From positions 1 through 12,105 of the forward strand of contig JAQCMX010000001.1 in NCBI GenBank assembly GCA_028274885.1: a stretch of 12,105 nucleotides of DNA, given 5' to 3'. The DNA is from Haloarculaceae archaeon. Its GTDB lineage: Archaea; Halobacteriota; Halobacteria; Halobacteriales; Haloarculaceae. How positions within the stretch are numbered: the first letter of the stretch is position 1; each line of letters starts with the position of its first letter. Both the position numbers and the translations under genes were made by a program. Of this stretch, positions 1 through 6,583 are shown in pieces. The notes beneath the pieces were generated by a model. The model saw nothing but the letters and a program-made list of their open reading frames with translations. It did no database searches and had not been told where the DNA came from.

Positions 1-674
1 CGACTGATGTCGCCGCCGAAGGCGACTAGCTTCTCGACGAGTAGGGAAAGGCGTCCTTCCGCGCGTTCCCGGAGGAGACCACCCGGGTCCAGGTCGCTCC
101 GGGCGATGCCGACGATTACGGCCGTCACCACGAGGCCAACGAGCGCAACGCCGGTCGCCCCGACCACGAACGCCGATCCCCGGTCCAGCGGGAACTCCCG
201 ACCGGTCGCGAGCAACCACGCGAACCCGGTGGCCCCGATGGCTGTCAGCGCCAGCAGGTCGAACAGGCGTTCGACGGTCAGCGAGGCCGCGCCGGTCGTA
301 TACGGGACCTGTCTCCGGTCGTTCAGGAGATACGCCCGGACACCGTCCCCGGCCCGCGCCGGGACGACCAGGTTGACCGTCTGGCTCACGAAAATCGCTG
401 CGGTGAGAAAACCGACGCCACAGCGCCGTCCCATCGCCGTCAGGATCCCCTCGTAACGCTTGCTCCGCAGCGGCCAGGAACCCAGGTAGACGGTGGCGGC
501 AAGAGCAAGAACGGCCGGATCGGCAGCACGGATCGCCGCGATCACGCCATCGGTTTCGACGGTTCGGCGGGCGACCACCACCCCAACCCCCAAGACGAGA
601 ACCGTTCCGAACACGCCGACTCCGCGTCCGGACAGCAGACGACGACACCGCCTCGGGTCTGGCCAGGCAGCCAT
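1..674 (-). CDS. Flippase-like / LPG synthase transmembrane-domain membrane protein (UPF0104 type), 3' end outside window
   Basis: 224 codons are visible and the frame is still open at the window edge, so the C-terminal part is missing. The translation is hydrophobic, with membrane segments near residues 19-35, 53-69, 86-103, 131-156 and 168-190. Family motifs are clear: a WPLRSKRYEGIL segment (67-78), VPARAGDGVRAYLL (104-117), which matches the family P-x-R-x-G-x-x-x-R-x-Y-L-L signature, and SLTVERLFDLLAL (131-143), which matches the conserved E-R-x-x-D-L. Members include the membrane domain of MprF and many stand-alone archaeal proteins thought to move lipids or lipid-linked sugars across the membrane. 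The substrate cannot be read from sequence. The ATG at 674 fits a TATA box 26 nt upstream, implying a leaderless mRNA. The gene follows a sugar-nucleotide epimerase on the same strand, so a glycan role is plausible but inferred. Confidence 0.85.
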   Translation of the reverse strand, partial: MAAWPDPRRCRRLLSGRGVGVFGTVLVLGVGVVVARRTVETDGVIAAIRAADPAVLALAATVYLGSWPLRSKRYEGILTAMGRRCGVGFLTAAIFVSQTVNLVVPARAGDGVRAYLLNDRRQVPYTTGAASLTVERLFDLLALTAIGATGFAWLLATGREFPLDRGSAFVVGATGVALVGLVVTAVIVGIARSDLDPGGLLRERAEGRLSLLVEKLVAFGGDIS

Positions 675-696
675 GTTCAGGCCTGGCAGCCCCAGA

Positions 697-703
697 TATT
701 TAA
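697..703 (-). promoter_or_regulatory. TATA box for the flippase-like gene
   Basis: TTAAATA on the minus strand, centred about 26 nt before the ATG at 674. This spacing is expected if transcription starts at or next to the start codon. Confidence 0.6.
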
Positions 704-711
704 GCTCACCT

Positions 712-731
712 AAAACTGCCCGTTTTCCGGG
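712..731 (-). terminator. Weak hairpin plus T4 after the epimerase operon
   Basis: On the minus strand a 4-bp stem (CCCG/CGGG) with a 5-nt GAAAA loop is followed by CAGTTTT. It lies about 40 nt after the epimerase stop and before the next promoter. The stem is short, so this is only a candidate 3' end. Confidence 0.25.
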
Positions 732-771
732 TTTCCGACCGAGAGACACGGAACTTTGTTTTGCTGGCCCG

Positions 772-1710
772 TCAGGCCGAAGAGTCGTCGCAAAAGGCGT
801 TCTCGTCGAGCAGTTCCCGCGTGGCCCGCCGGACTGCCGCCTCGCTGGACAGTGCCGGTTCCCACCCCAGTGCGGCGAGTTTCTCGATCGAGAGACGCAT
901 CTTCGGAACGTCACCGGTCCACCCCCGGTCCCCACCGGTGTACTCGTGATCGGGTTCGACCCCCAGTTCCGAGGCGACGATCGTTGCGATCCGATCGACC
1001 GACGTCGTGGTTCGCGTGCCGAGATTGTAACTTGCGACCGGCCCCGAGGCACACTCGCGGACGTAACGCAGTGCGTCGATACAATCCTCGACGTGCATAT
1101 AGGATTTTTCCTGTCGCCCGTTCCCGAGGATCGTCAGCGTGGTTGGCTCCGCGCGGAGTTTGTCGATAAAATCGGGCACGACAGCCCCCCGCAGGCGCGA
1201 CCCGACGATGTTGGCAAACCGGAGGTTGTAGACAGTCAACCCGTGGGCGTGTGCGGCAGTCGAGAGGATCCCCTCGCAGGCGAGTTTGCTCGCCCCGTAC
1301 GCGCTGATCGGTTCGAGCGGGGCGAAATCCTCCGGCGTCGGTCGGGGGGCCTCGCCGTAGACTGTCGAGGTCGACGTGAACACCAGTTCGGGGATCTCTG
1401 CCTCGAGCACTGCCTCCAGGAGTCCGTAGGTCATCTCCGTGTTGGCTCGGAACTGTGCACGCGGCTCTTCGTCGTCGACCGCTGCGCGGGAGGCGAGGTG
1501 ACAGACCAGATCGTAGGACCCGTCGACGACCGCCTCGGCTGTCGTGTCGTCTGTAAGATCACCCTCGTGGATCGTACAGTCGTCGTGGACCCATTCGCGT
1601 CTCCCGGTCGAGAAGTCGTCGACGACGGTGACGTCGTGGCCTTCGGTCACCAGTCGGTCGACGAGATGTGATCCGACAAAGCCGGCGCCGCCGGTCACGA
1701 GCGTCTTCAT
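772..1710 (-). CDS. NAD-dependent epimerase/dehydratase (extended SDR, nucleotide-sugar type)
   Basis: 312 aa, a normal length for extended SDRs such as UDP-glucose 4-epimerase. The N-terminus carries the dinucleotide-binding GGAGFVGSH (7-15). An acidic pair (D31-D32) follows beta-strand 2, which favours NAD over NADP. The catalytic set is the TSTSTVYGEA segment (112-121) with Y138-x-x-x-K142. GDRGWTGDVPKM (260-271) is typical of sugar-nucleotide epimerases and dehydratases. The exact sugar cannot be assigned; UDP-glucose/galactose epimerase or a uronic-acid epimerase are both possible. The ATG overlaps the stop of the upstream 90-aa gene by 4 bases (ATGA), and a GGAG sits just 2 nt upstream inside that gene, so this is the third gene of the hpt operon. 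The C-terminus ends in a short acidic tail. Confidence 0.88.
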   Translation of the reverse strand: MKTLVTGGAGFVGSHLVDRLVTEGHDVTVVDDFSTGRREWVHDDCTIHEGDLTDDTTAEAVVDGSYDLVCHLASRAAVDDEEPRAQFRANTEMTYGLLEAVLEAEIPELVFTSTSTVYGEAPRPTPEDFAPLEPISAYGASKLACEGILSTAAHAHGLTVYNLRFANIVGSRLRGAVVPDFIDKLRAEPTTLTILGNGRQEKSYMHVEDCIDALRYVRECASGPVASYNLGTRTTTSVDRIATIVASELGVEPDHEYTGGDRGWTGDVPKMRLSIEKLAALGWEPALSSEAAVRRATRELLDENAFCDDSSA

Positions 1711-1979
1711 CGCTCCAGTATCCGCCGTGTGGCCCGCCAGGCGGCGGCGACGTGTTCGTCGGCCTCGGGATCACCGGTCTCGTCGACCTCCGCGAGCAGT
1801 TCACTGATGGTCTCGACGCGTTCGTGGATCGTCTCGTGGTCGGGCTCACCCCGGGTGAGGTCCCCGGCAATGGCCTGGGCTTCCCCGAGAATGCGACTCG
1901 CGTCGGTCTCGACCGGTAACTCCTCGGTCGCCTCCAGATGGTCGTACAGCGACGAGACCAACCCCCCTACCTCGTCCAT
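1707..1979 (-). CDS. Small acidic helical protein, haloarchaeal hypothetical
   Basis: 90 aa, rich in Glu, Asp and Ala, with no membrane segment and no Cys. Two or three amphipathic helices are predicted by eye (about residues 1-18, 26-42 and 48-66), ending in AAAWRATRRILER. I do not recognise a functional family. Translational coupling supports it as a real gene: its ATG overlaps the hpt stop by one base (TGATG), its own stop overlaps the epimerase ATG by four bases, and a good Shine-Dalgarno-like sequence precedes it. It could be a partner or stability factor for one of its operon neighbours, but nothing in the sequence shows that. Confidence 0.8.
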   Translation of the reverse strand: MDEVGGLVSSLYDHLEATEELPVETDASRILGEAQAIAGDLTRGEPDHETIHERVETISELLAEVDETGDPEADEHVAAAWRATRRILER

Positions 1980-2548
1980 CAGCCGTCACCCCCCTCGTCG
2001 ACGATCACCAGTTCCCCGTCGACCACGTCCACGTTGACAAGCGTCAGCGGGTCGAACGGTGTCCCATCCAGCTTGTTTCCGTCCCCGACTTTCTTGATGA
2101 CCGCGACGGTATCGACAATCTCGGCACCGATGTCCTCGAGTGCAGTCAGGAGGGCAAACAACGTCCCCCCCGTCGAGAGTACGTCGTCGAGGACAACGAC
2201 GCGATCCCCGGGCTCGATATCGTTGATATACATATCACTTTTCTTATATCCGGTCACCTTCGAGATTGGGACCTCGCCCTCGAGACCGTAGCCGCGCTTG
2301 CGAACCACCACGATCGGGATGTCGGTAACCAGTGATACGGCCGTGGAGATGTGAATCCCCATCGCCTCGGGCGCCACGATCTTGTCCACGTTGTCGATGT
2401 CTGCTTTCCGGATGATCCTGATGACAATCTCGCGCAACAACTCGGGTTCGAGCATCGGGACGCCGTCGCTGACCGGGTGGACGAAGTAGTGGTAGCCGTC
2501 CTTCTCGACGATCGGCGCCTCCCGCAACGACTCCGTGAGTCGGTCCAT
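1979..2548 (-). CDS. hpt: Hypoxanthine/guanine phosphoribosyltransferase-like protein (purine salvage)
   Basis: 189 aa from the chosen start. It transfers the phosphoribosyl group of PRPP to a purine base; for the haloarchaeal HGPRTase-like family the precise base is often unproven. The diagnostic PRPP-binding loop VVVLDDVLSTGGT is at 117-129. The N-terminal stretch YFVHPVSDGVPMLEPELLRE (21-40) and APEAMGIHISTA (59-70) are typical of the archaeal Hpt family. The frame extends upstream to a TTG at 2569 and has another ATG at 2557. I chose the ATG at 2548 because the protein then begins MDRL, as homologues I recall do, and because the upstream T5G box then has the same spacing as for metG. It is the first gene of a three-gene operon with the 90-aa protein and the epimerase. 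Confidence 0.9.
   Translation of the reverse strand: MDRLTESLREAPIVEKDGYHYFVHPVSDGVPMLEPELLREIVIRIIRKADIDNVDKIVAPEAMGIHISTAVSLVTDIPIVVVRKRGYGLEGEVPISKVTGYKKSDMYINDIEPGDRVVVLDDVLSTGGTLFALLTALEDIGAEIVDTVAVIKKVGDGNKLDGTPFDPLTLVNVDVVDGELVIVDEGGDG
1987..1996 (-). promoter_or_regulatory. Shine-Dalgarno-like site for the 90-aa operon gene
   Basis: GAGGGGGGTG on the minus strand, 7 nt before the ATG at 1979 and inside the hpt coding end. The internal operon genes appear to use this mode, unlike the first genes of transcripts here, which look leaderless. Confidence 0.5.
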
Positions 2549-2571
2549 GTCACTCATACTGTGAGCCAAGG

Positions 2572-2577
2572 CAAAAA
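2572..2577 (-). promoter_or_regulatory. TATA-like box for the hpt operon
   Basis: TTTTTG on the minus strand, 24 nt from its last base to the ATG at 2548. The same T-rich box and near-identical spacing precede the genes starting at 2996 and 5198. Confidence 0.5.
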
Positions 2578-2594
2578 TCCAGTGTCTGCGGATA

Positions 2595-2996
2595 TCAAAA
2601 CGAAAAAAGCACGCTCGCGATCAATCCGACCGTCACGAGCACGCCAAGCAGGACCAACGCCGCGTGTTCGGTGGTTATCTCCTGTGGTTCGAGTGGCTGG
2701 TCACGGTCGAGCGACCCCGCGACGTTTCCATTCGACTCCCCGACCTCCTCGACCGAGAAGCGCCACTCCTGGTTGTCCGTCTTGCCCTCCTGATCGTCCC
2801 CCGTCGCGGGGGTACTGTCCTCCTCGATGGCCTGTGTCAGATCCGCCGGTATCTCGTCGCGGGTCGTCGACGAGGATCCCTCCTCGCGTTCCGTGTCCCC
2901 TGCCGAGACGCCCTGTTTGTCCCCGTCCGGCTCAGCCGCGGCTTGCTCATCGCCCGGACTGTCCCCATCGCGTCCGTCATCGGACTCTGCTGGCAT
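2595..2996 (-). CDS. Acidic protein with single C-terminal transmembrane anchor, haloarchaeal hypothetical
   Basis: 133 aa. Residues 1-75 are low-complexity, acidic and Ser/Gly/Pro-rich, so probably disordered. A more conserved-looking patch EWRFSVEEVG (77-86) and PLEPQEIT (101-108) precede one hydrophobic helix (about 111-131) that ends the protein. The layout suggests a tail-anchored protein with its acidic domain in the cytoplasm, but topology is not proven. It resembles haloarchaeal DUF families with an acidic linker and a terminal TM (possibly DUF7312); I am not certain of that name. The frame stays open upstream to 3074, but the ATG at 2996 has a T-rich box at exactly the metG-like spacing, and the upstream extension is basic and unlike the rest. 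Function unknown. Confidence 0.72.
   Translation of the reverse strand: MPAESDDGRDGDSPGDEQAAAEPDGDKQGVSAGDTEREEGSSSTTRDEIPADLTQAIEEDSTPATGDDQEGKTDNQEWRFSVEEVGESNGNVAGSLDRDQPLEPQEITTEHAALVLLGVLVTVGLIASVLFSF
2597..2608 (-). terminator. Oligo-T terminator overlapping the stop of the membrane-anchored gene
   Basis: On the minus strand a T6 run and a T4 run separated by CG lie across the last codons and the stop (2595-2597). Archaeal RNA polymerase terminates at oligo-T tracts without needing a hairpin, so this likely ends the transcript just before the hpt promoter. Confidence 0.5.
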
Positions 2997-3020
2997 GCCC
3001 TTCGGTTGGGGCGCCAGTCT

Positions 3021-3027
3021 CAAAAGG
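3021..3027 (-). promoter_or_regulatory. TATA-like box for the membrane-anchored gene
   Basis: CCTTTTG on the minus strand, 25 nt from its last base to the ATG at 2996. This is the main reason for choosing that start. Confidence 0.45.
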
Positions 3028-3083
3028 CTGGTCCGTGTCCTCGACCGGTCGGTGTGTGAGACCAACCCAGACATACCACCTCG

Positions 3084-5198
3084 TTACCGCACCTGTGTTC
3101 CAGGCGGCGCGTCCCCGTGGGTCGTCAGCAGGTCAGCCTCCGCTCCGGCCGCGAGCACCATACCGTCTGATTCGTAACCAAACAGCTCTGCAGTTTCCAT
3201 GTTCGCGAGCACAATCACCCGCGTTCCGGGCAGCGTCCCGAGATCGTGACGTTGCTTGATCCCGGCGACGACCTGCCGGGTCTCGACGCCGAGGTCCACC
3301 TCGAGGACCACCAGTTCGTCCGCATCCTCGATTGGCTCTGCCGTGACGATCTCCCCGACGCGCACGTCGAGGTCCCGGAACTGCTCGAAGCTGATCCGGT
3401 CGTCTTCGAGGGGCTCGATGTCGGCCGGGGTGGCCTCGTCCCCCGTCTCTGTGCTGCCGTCGTCCTCACTCGCCTCGGCGACGCGCTGTCGGAGTGTTTC
3501 GTTGAGGTCGGCGATATGGTCGTCCTCGACCTGGCTGAACAGTTCTGCTGGCTCACCGAACTGGCTGGGTGGGGGGGTCAGCGCGTCCTCGAGTGTCGCC
3601 TCGCCGGGGTCTCCGGTCTCCTCGAACTGCTCCCACAGCCGGGTTGCCTTCGCCGGCATGACCGGCTGGACGAGCACCGCACACGCCTTTGTGAGCTGGA
3701 CGCAGTCACGGATGACCTGTGCTGCTTTCTCGGGATCCTCGTCGATCAGGTTCCACGGTTCGTGGCGCTGGATGTACTCGTTGCCAAAATCCGCGAGTTC
3801 GATCCCGACGTTGCCGATCGTCCGGATGTCGTACGCCGCGACGCCGTCCTCGAACGTGTCAAGCGCCGTCTCGATCCGCTCGCTGACCGCCTCGCTGACC
3901 GCCGTGTCGGGTGTTCCCCCGTAGTTGCGATGGGCAAAGAGCAGCGCACGGTAGCAGAAGTTCCCCAAACTACCGACCAGTTCGCTGTTGACCCGCTGGG
4001 CGAACCGATCCCAGGAGAAATCGACGTCGCGTTCGAGACCCGAACCGGTGGTGATGTAATACCGGAAGAGATCGGGATGAAAGCCTGCGTCGAGGTACTC
4101 TTTTGCCCAGATCGCCCGGTTTCGCGAGGTCGAGAGGGATTTTCCGTCGATCCCGACGAAACCGGTCGCGAGCACCGCACGCGGTTCATTGTAGCCGGCG
4201 CCGCGCAACATGGCGGGCCAGAAGACGGTGTGGTGTTGGATGATATCCCGCCCGATGACGTGGATGATCTCACCGCTGTCCTCGAACCACTCCTTGTTCC
4301 ACTCCGTCCCGGGGCGGGTCTCGTTGCCGACCTTCCAGACCGCCTCCCAGTCGTAGGTCTCGGCCCCGACGCGCTCGGAGTACTGTTTTGTCGACGCGAC
4401 GTACTCGATTGGGGCGTCGACCCACACGTACAAGACGAGATCATCGGCGGCCGAACCGGGATAGTCGATCCCCCAGTCCATATCGCGGGTAATACACAGG
4501 TCCTGAAGCTCACCCTCGATCCACTCGCGGGGCTGGTTGCTCGCATTCTCGGTCCCGTCGAGACGGTCGATAAACTCCTGGAGATACGCCTGGAAATCCG
4601 AGAGTCGGAGGAACTTGTGTTCGCGCGTGCGATACTCGGCCTCGTTGCTGGTCAGTGTACTGGTCGGGTCCTCGATCTCACCGGGTTCGAGGTGGCGCTG
4701 GCACCCCTCGTCGCACTCGTCTCCGCGGGCGGGCTCCCCACAGTACGGACAGGTCCCCTCGACGTACCGGTCTGGCAACCACCGGTCTGCCTCGGGGTCG
4801 TAGGCGACCTCGATCTCCCTCTCGAGGATGTGGTCCCCGTCGATCCACGTCGAGACGAACGCCTGTGTGAGTTCGGTGTTTGTCTCGTCGTGTGTGTGCC
4901 CGTAGTTGTCGAACTCGACGTTGAACGCCGGGAACCGTTCGCTGTACTGTTCGTGCCACTCCAGGGCGAACGTCTCCGGATCGACGCCCTGCTCGGCGGC
5001 GTTGACGGCGACGGGCGTTCCGTGCATGTCGGACCCACAGACGAATGCAGTCTGCTGGCCGACGCGACGGAGCGCCCGGGCGTAGAGGTCGCCGCCGACG
5101 TACCCGCGGAGGTGGCCCACGTGGAGGTCCCCGTTCGCGTAGGGCAGCCCCACGGTCACCACCGCCGGTCGGTCGGTCGGCAGTCGCTCGTGGCTCAT
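3084..5198 (-). CDS. metG: Methionyl-tRNA synthetase with C-terminal tRNA-binding domain
   Basis: 704 aa, cytoplasmic class I synthetase that charges tRNA-Met. The Rossmann catalytic core carries the HIGH-type motif HVGH (26-29) after GLPYANGDL. The zinc knuckle has C150, C153, C162 and C166. The WVDAPIEY segment (259-266) lines the methionine/adenylate site. The KMSKS-equivalent loop reads SLSTSR (354-359), so both signature lysines are replaced, although K353 lies one residue before it. A helical anticodon-binding domain follows (about 395-560), then a very acidic linker (about 575-600) and an EMAP/Trbp111-type OB-fold tRNA-binding domain (about 602-704; DVRVGEIVTAE, VVAGIKQRHD, LANMETAELFG). 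The open frame extends to 5225, but the ATG at 5198 has a T5G box 25 nt upstream and begins close to the catalytic fold. It appears monocistronic. Confidence 0.97.
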   Translation of the reverse strand: MSHERLPTDRPAVVTVGLPYANGDLHVGHLRGYVGGDLYARALRRVGQQTAFVCGSDMHGTPVAVNAAEQGVDPETFALEWHEQYSERFPAFNVEFDNYGHTHDETNTELTQAFVSTWIDGDHILEREIEVAYDPEADRWLPDRYVEGTCPYCGEPARGDECDEGCQRHLEPGEIEDPTSTLTSNEAEYRTREHKFLRLSDFQAYLQEFIDRLDGTENASNQPREWIEGELQDLCITRDMDWGIDYPGSAADDLVLYVWVDAPIEYVASTKQYSERVGAETYDWEAVWKVGNETRPGTEWNKEWFEDSGEIIHVIGRDIIQHHTVFWPAMLRGAGYNEPRAVLATGFVGIDGKSLSTSRNRAIWAKEYLDAGFHPDLFRYYITTGSGLERDVDFSWDRFAQRVNSELVGSLGNFCYRALLFAHRNYGGTPDTAVSEAVSERIETALDTFEDGVAAYDIRTIGNVGIELADFGNEYIQRHEPWNLIDEDPEKAAQVIRDCVQLTKACAVLVQPVMPAKATRLWEQFEETGDPGEATLEDALTPPPSQFGEPAELFSQVEDDHIADLNETLRQRVAEASEDDGSTETGDEATPADIEPLEDDRISFEQFRDLDVRVGEIVTAEPIEDADELVVLEVDLGVETRQVVAGIKQRHDLGTLPGTRVIVLANMETAELFGYESDGMVLAAGAEADLLTTHGDAPPGTQVR

Positions 5199-5222
5199 AC
5201 AGGCACCTCTGACTGGGAGAGG

Positions 5223-5229
5223 CAAAAAC
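5223..5229 (-). promoter_or_regulatory. TATA-like box for metG
   Basis: GTTTTTG on the minus strand, 25 nt from its last base to the ATG at 5198, consistent with a leaderless mRNA. Confidence 0.5.
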
Positions 5230-5244
5230 TGGTCGGTATCCGGC

Positions 5245-5277
5245 CACCGCCCGGACTACCGGGCACACGCGGCGGTG
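5245..5277 (-). terminator. GC-rich stem-loop between the prenyltransferase-cyclase gene and metG
   Basis: A perfect 6-bp stem GCCCGG (5249-5254) / CCGGGC (5259-5264) with loop ACTA is nested in a possible outer pairing CACCGC (5245-5250) / GCGGTG (5272-5277). It lies about 50 nt after the stop of the gene above and just before the T-rich metG box, whose T5 run could itself act as a termination tract. A role in 3'-end formation or stability is inferred. Confidence 0.3.
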
Positions 5278-5324
5278 TCTCCCTGCCGGCCTCGCTGTCG
5301 ATCCGTCCCGCCGTGACCTGGGGG

Positions 5325-6521
5325 TCACCCGTCCGGGTGTGTTTTGGCACCGTTTGCAGGCTCGACGGAAAGTGTCTTGAGTGTCTCGTGAACGCCTAAC
5401 ACGAGTGCTGGCACGACGATCATGAAGATGTGTTCCTCGATCGGGATCCCGAACAGATCGTAGCCGGTGCGTGCCGTGATCTCGAAAACGCCCACCTCAA
5501 GGGTGTACCAGTCCCAGACGTAAGCGAGTGGATACACCACAGCGATCGTCCGGGCGGCAGCCCGGAGGGCACCAGCATAGGAGAGCAACGCCAGCGCGAC
5601 GCTTCCGAACAGGATTTCGGTAGCGAGGTAGGTGGACCCACCCAGCACCGTGATATCGGGAAGTCCGGTGCCCGACAGCGGCCGAAACCAGACGGCCACC
5701 ACCAGAAACGCCAGAAAGACGTAGGCACCACGGATCAGAAGCATCGTCGCGAGCGTCGGCCGGGCCCGCCTGGCCACAAGAGCAACCGAGCCAAAGGCAA
5801 GCGCCGCCGCCGGTGTGGCCGGGGGAAACAGGCCGCTGACCGTCCCCCACAGCACGCCGACGAGTCCGGCGAAAAAAAGCGAGGAAGCCAGTTCCCGGGC
5901 GCGAGCGGGCCCCAGTACGACCGAGACAGTCTGTTTGTCGATCGAACTGTCGTAGGCGTAGTCCTGTTCGTCGTCGATGATCTTCACACCCGCAAGCACC
6001 ACCAGAAAGACGAGCACGAACCCCAGTATCGTCGCGGTGACCGTTGTCGTCTGGACGTAGAAGCCACCGAGTATGGATAGCGCGATACCGGTCGGGTAGC
6101 CAAGCGTCGTGGTAATCGGGTTCGTATCCAGTTGCGGGGCGTGCAGATAGCCGATAAACCAGGTCGGAAGCGTCACGAGCGCCCCACCGGGGCCGACAAC
6201 GAGACCTAACAGAAGCGTACAGGCGGCAAAACCGAGACCCGCAGCGACGAGCGCGAGTCGACAGCCACGAACGGTCAGCGGGTGGTCGTCGTCCTCACCG
6301 CGGCGGTAGAAATCAATGTACCCATCCTTGATGTGGGCTGTGTACACCGCACAGAACATGCCAGTCATGTGCACCATACCGACGGGAATCTCGGCTTCCC
6401 CGGCCACGATCGCACCGAACCACGACGCGGCAAGCGGTGGCAACATAAACACCGGATGGACCTGCGACAGGACGGCCCGCACGTCGGCCGGCAAACCGGT
6501 CCCGTGTCGAGCAATGGCCAT
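5325..6521 (-). CDS. Fusion of UbiA-type prenyltransferase and a lycopene-cyclase half-domain
   Basis: 398 aa, integral membrane, about nine or ten hydrophobic helices. Residues 15-280 look like a UbiA prenyltransferase: the first Asp motif region is AHIKDGYID (62-70), the second is DDEQDYAYD (183-191), followed by KQTVSVVLG (196-204), which resembles the family's G-x-x-T-L-x-V-x-x-G. Residues 296-383 look like one repeat of a heterodimer-type lycopene cyclase (CrtYc/CrtYd, CrtYe/CrtYf): VVYPLAYVWDWYTLEVGVF, then GIPIEEHIFMIVVPA with the paired acidic residues E362-E363. UbiA homologues include lycopene elongases that make C50 bacterioruberin, so carotenoid modification is the best inference, but the substrate is unproven. 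Functional cyclases usually contain two such repeats; only one is present here. The ATG at 6521 fits a TTAATC box. The adjacent acyl-CoA synthetase ends 62 bp upstream. Confidence 0.85.
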   Translation of the reverse strand: MAIARHGTGLPADVRAVLSQVHPVFMLPPLAASWFGAIVAGEAEIPVGMVHMTGMFCAVYTAHIKDGYIDFYRRGEDDDHPLTVRGCRLALVAAGLGFAACTLLLGLVVGPGGALVTLPTWFIGYLHAPQLDTNPITTTLGYPTGIALSILGGFYVQTTTVTATILGFVLVFLVVLAGVKIIDDEQDYAYDSSIDKQTVSVVLGPARARELASSLFFAGLVGVLWGTVSGLFPPATPAAALAFGSVALVARRARPTLATMLLIRGAYVFLAFLVVAVWFRPLSGTGLPDITVLGGSTYLATEILFGSVALALLSYAGALRAAARTIAVVYPLAYVWDWYTLEVGVFEITARTGYDLFGIPIEEHIFMIVVPALVLGVHETLKTLSVEPANGAKTHPDG

Positions 6522-6543
6522 GATGATATATTGGCCTGGGCAG

Positions 6544-6549
6544 GATTAA
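6544..6549 (-). promoter_or_regulatory. TATA-like box for the prenyltransferase-cyclase fusion
   Basis: TTAATC on the minus strand, centred about 26 nt before the ATG at 6521. With only 62 bp between the genes, read-through from the acyl-CoA synthetase is also possible. Confidence 0.45.
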
Positions 6550-6583
6550 CCCTGTTGACGGATCGCTCCCGGACCGCGGAGCC

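Noticed and set aside
493..1671. 392-codon open frame on the plus strand, antisense to the epimerase
   Set aside because: The minus-strand epimerase has clear motifs and operon overlaps; the plus translation is a low-complexity Arg/Asp/Val shadow.
2549..2569. TTG start at 2569 or ATG at 2557 for hpt
   Set aside because: The T-rich box fits the ATG at 2548, and homologues as I recall them begin with MDRL. The ATG at 2557 remains possible.
3246..5399. 717-codon open frame on the plus strand, antisense to metG
   Set aside because: It mirrors the real MetRS frame. In GC-rich DNA with GC-biased third positions the opposite strand is often free of stops. The translation shows no recognisable family and no promoter of its own.
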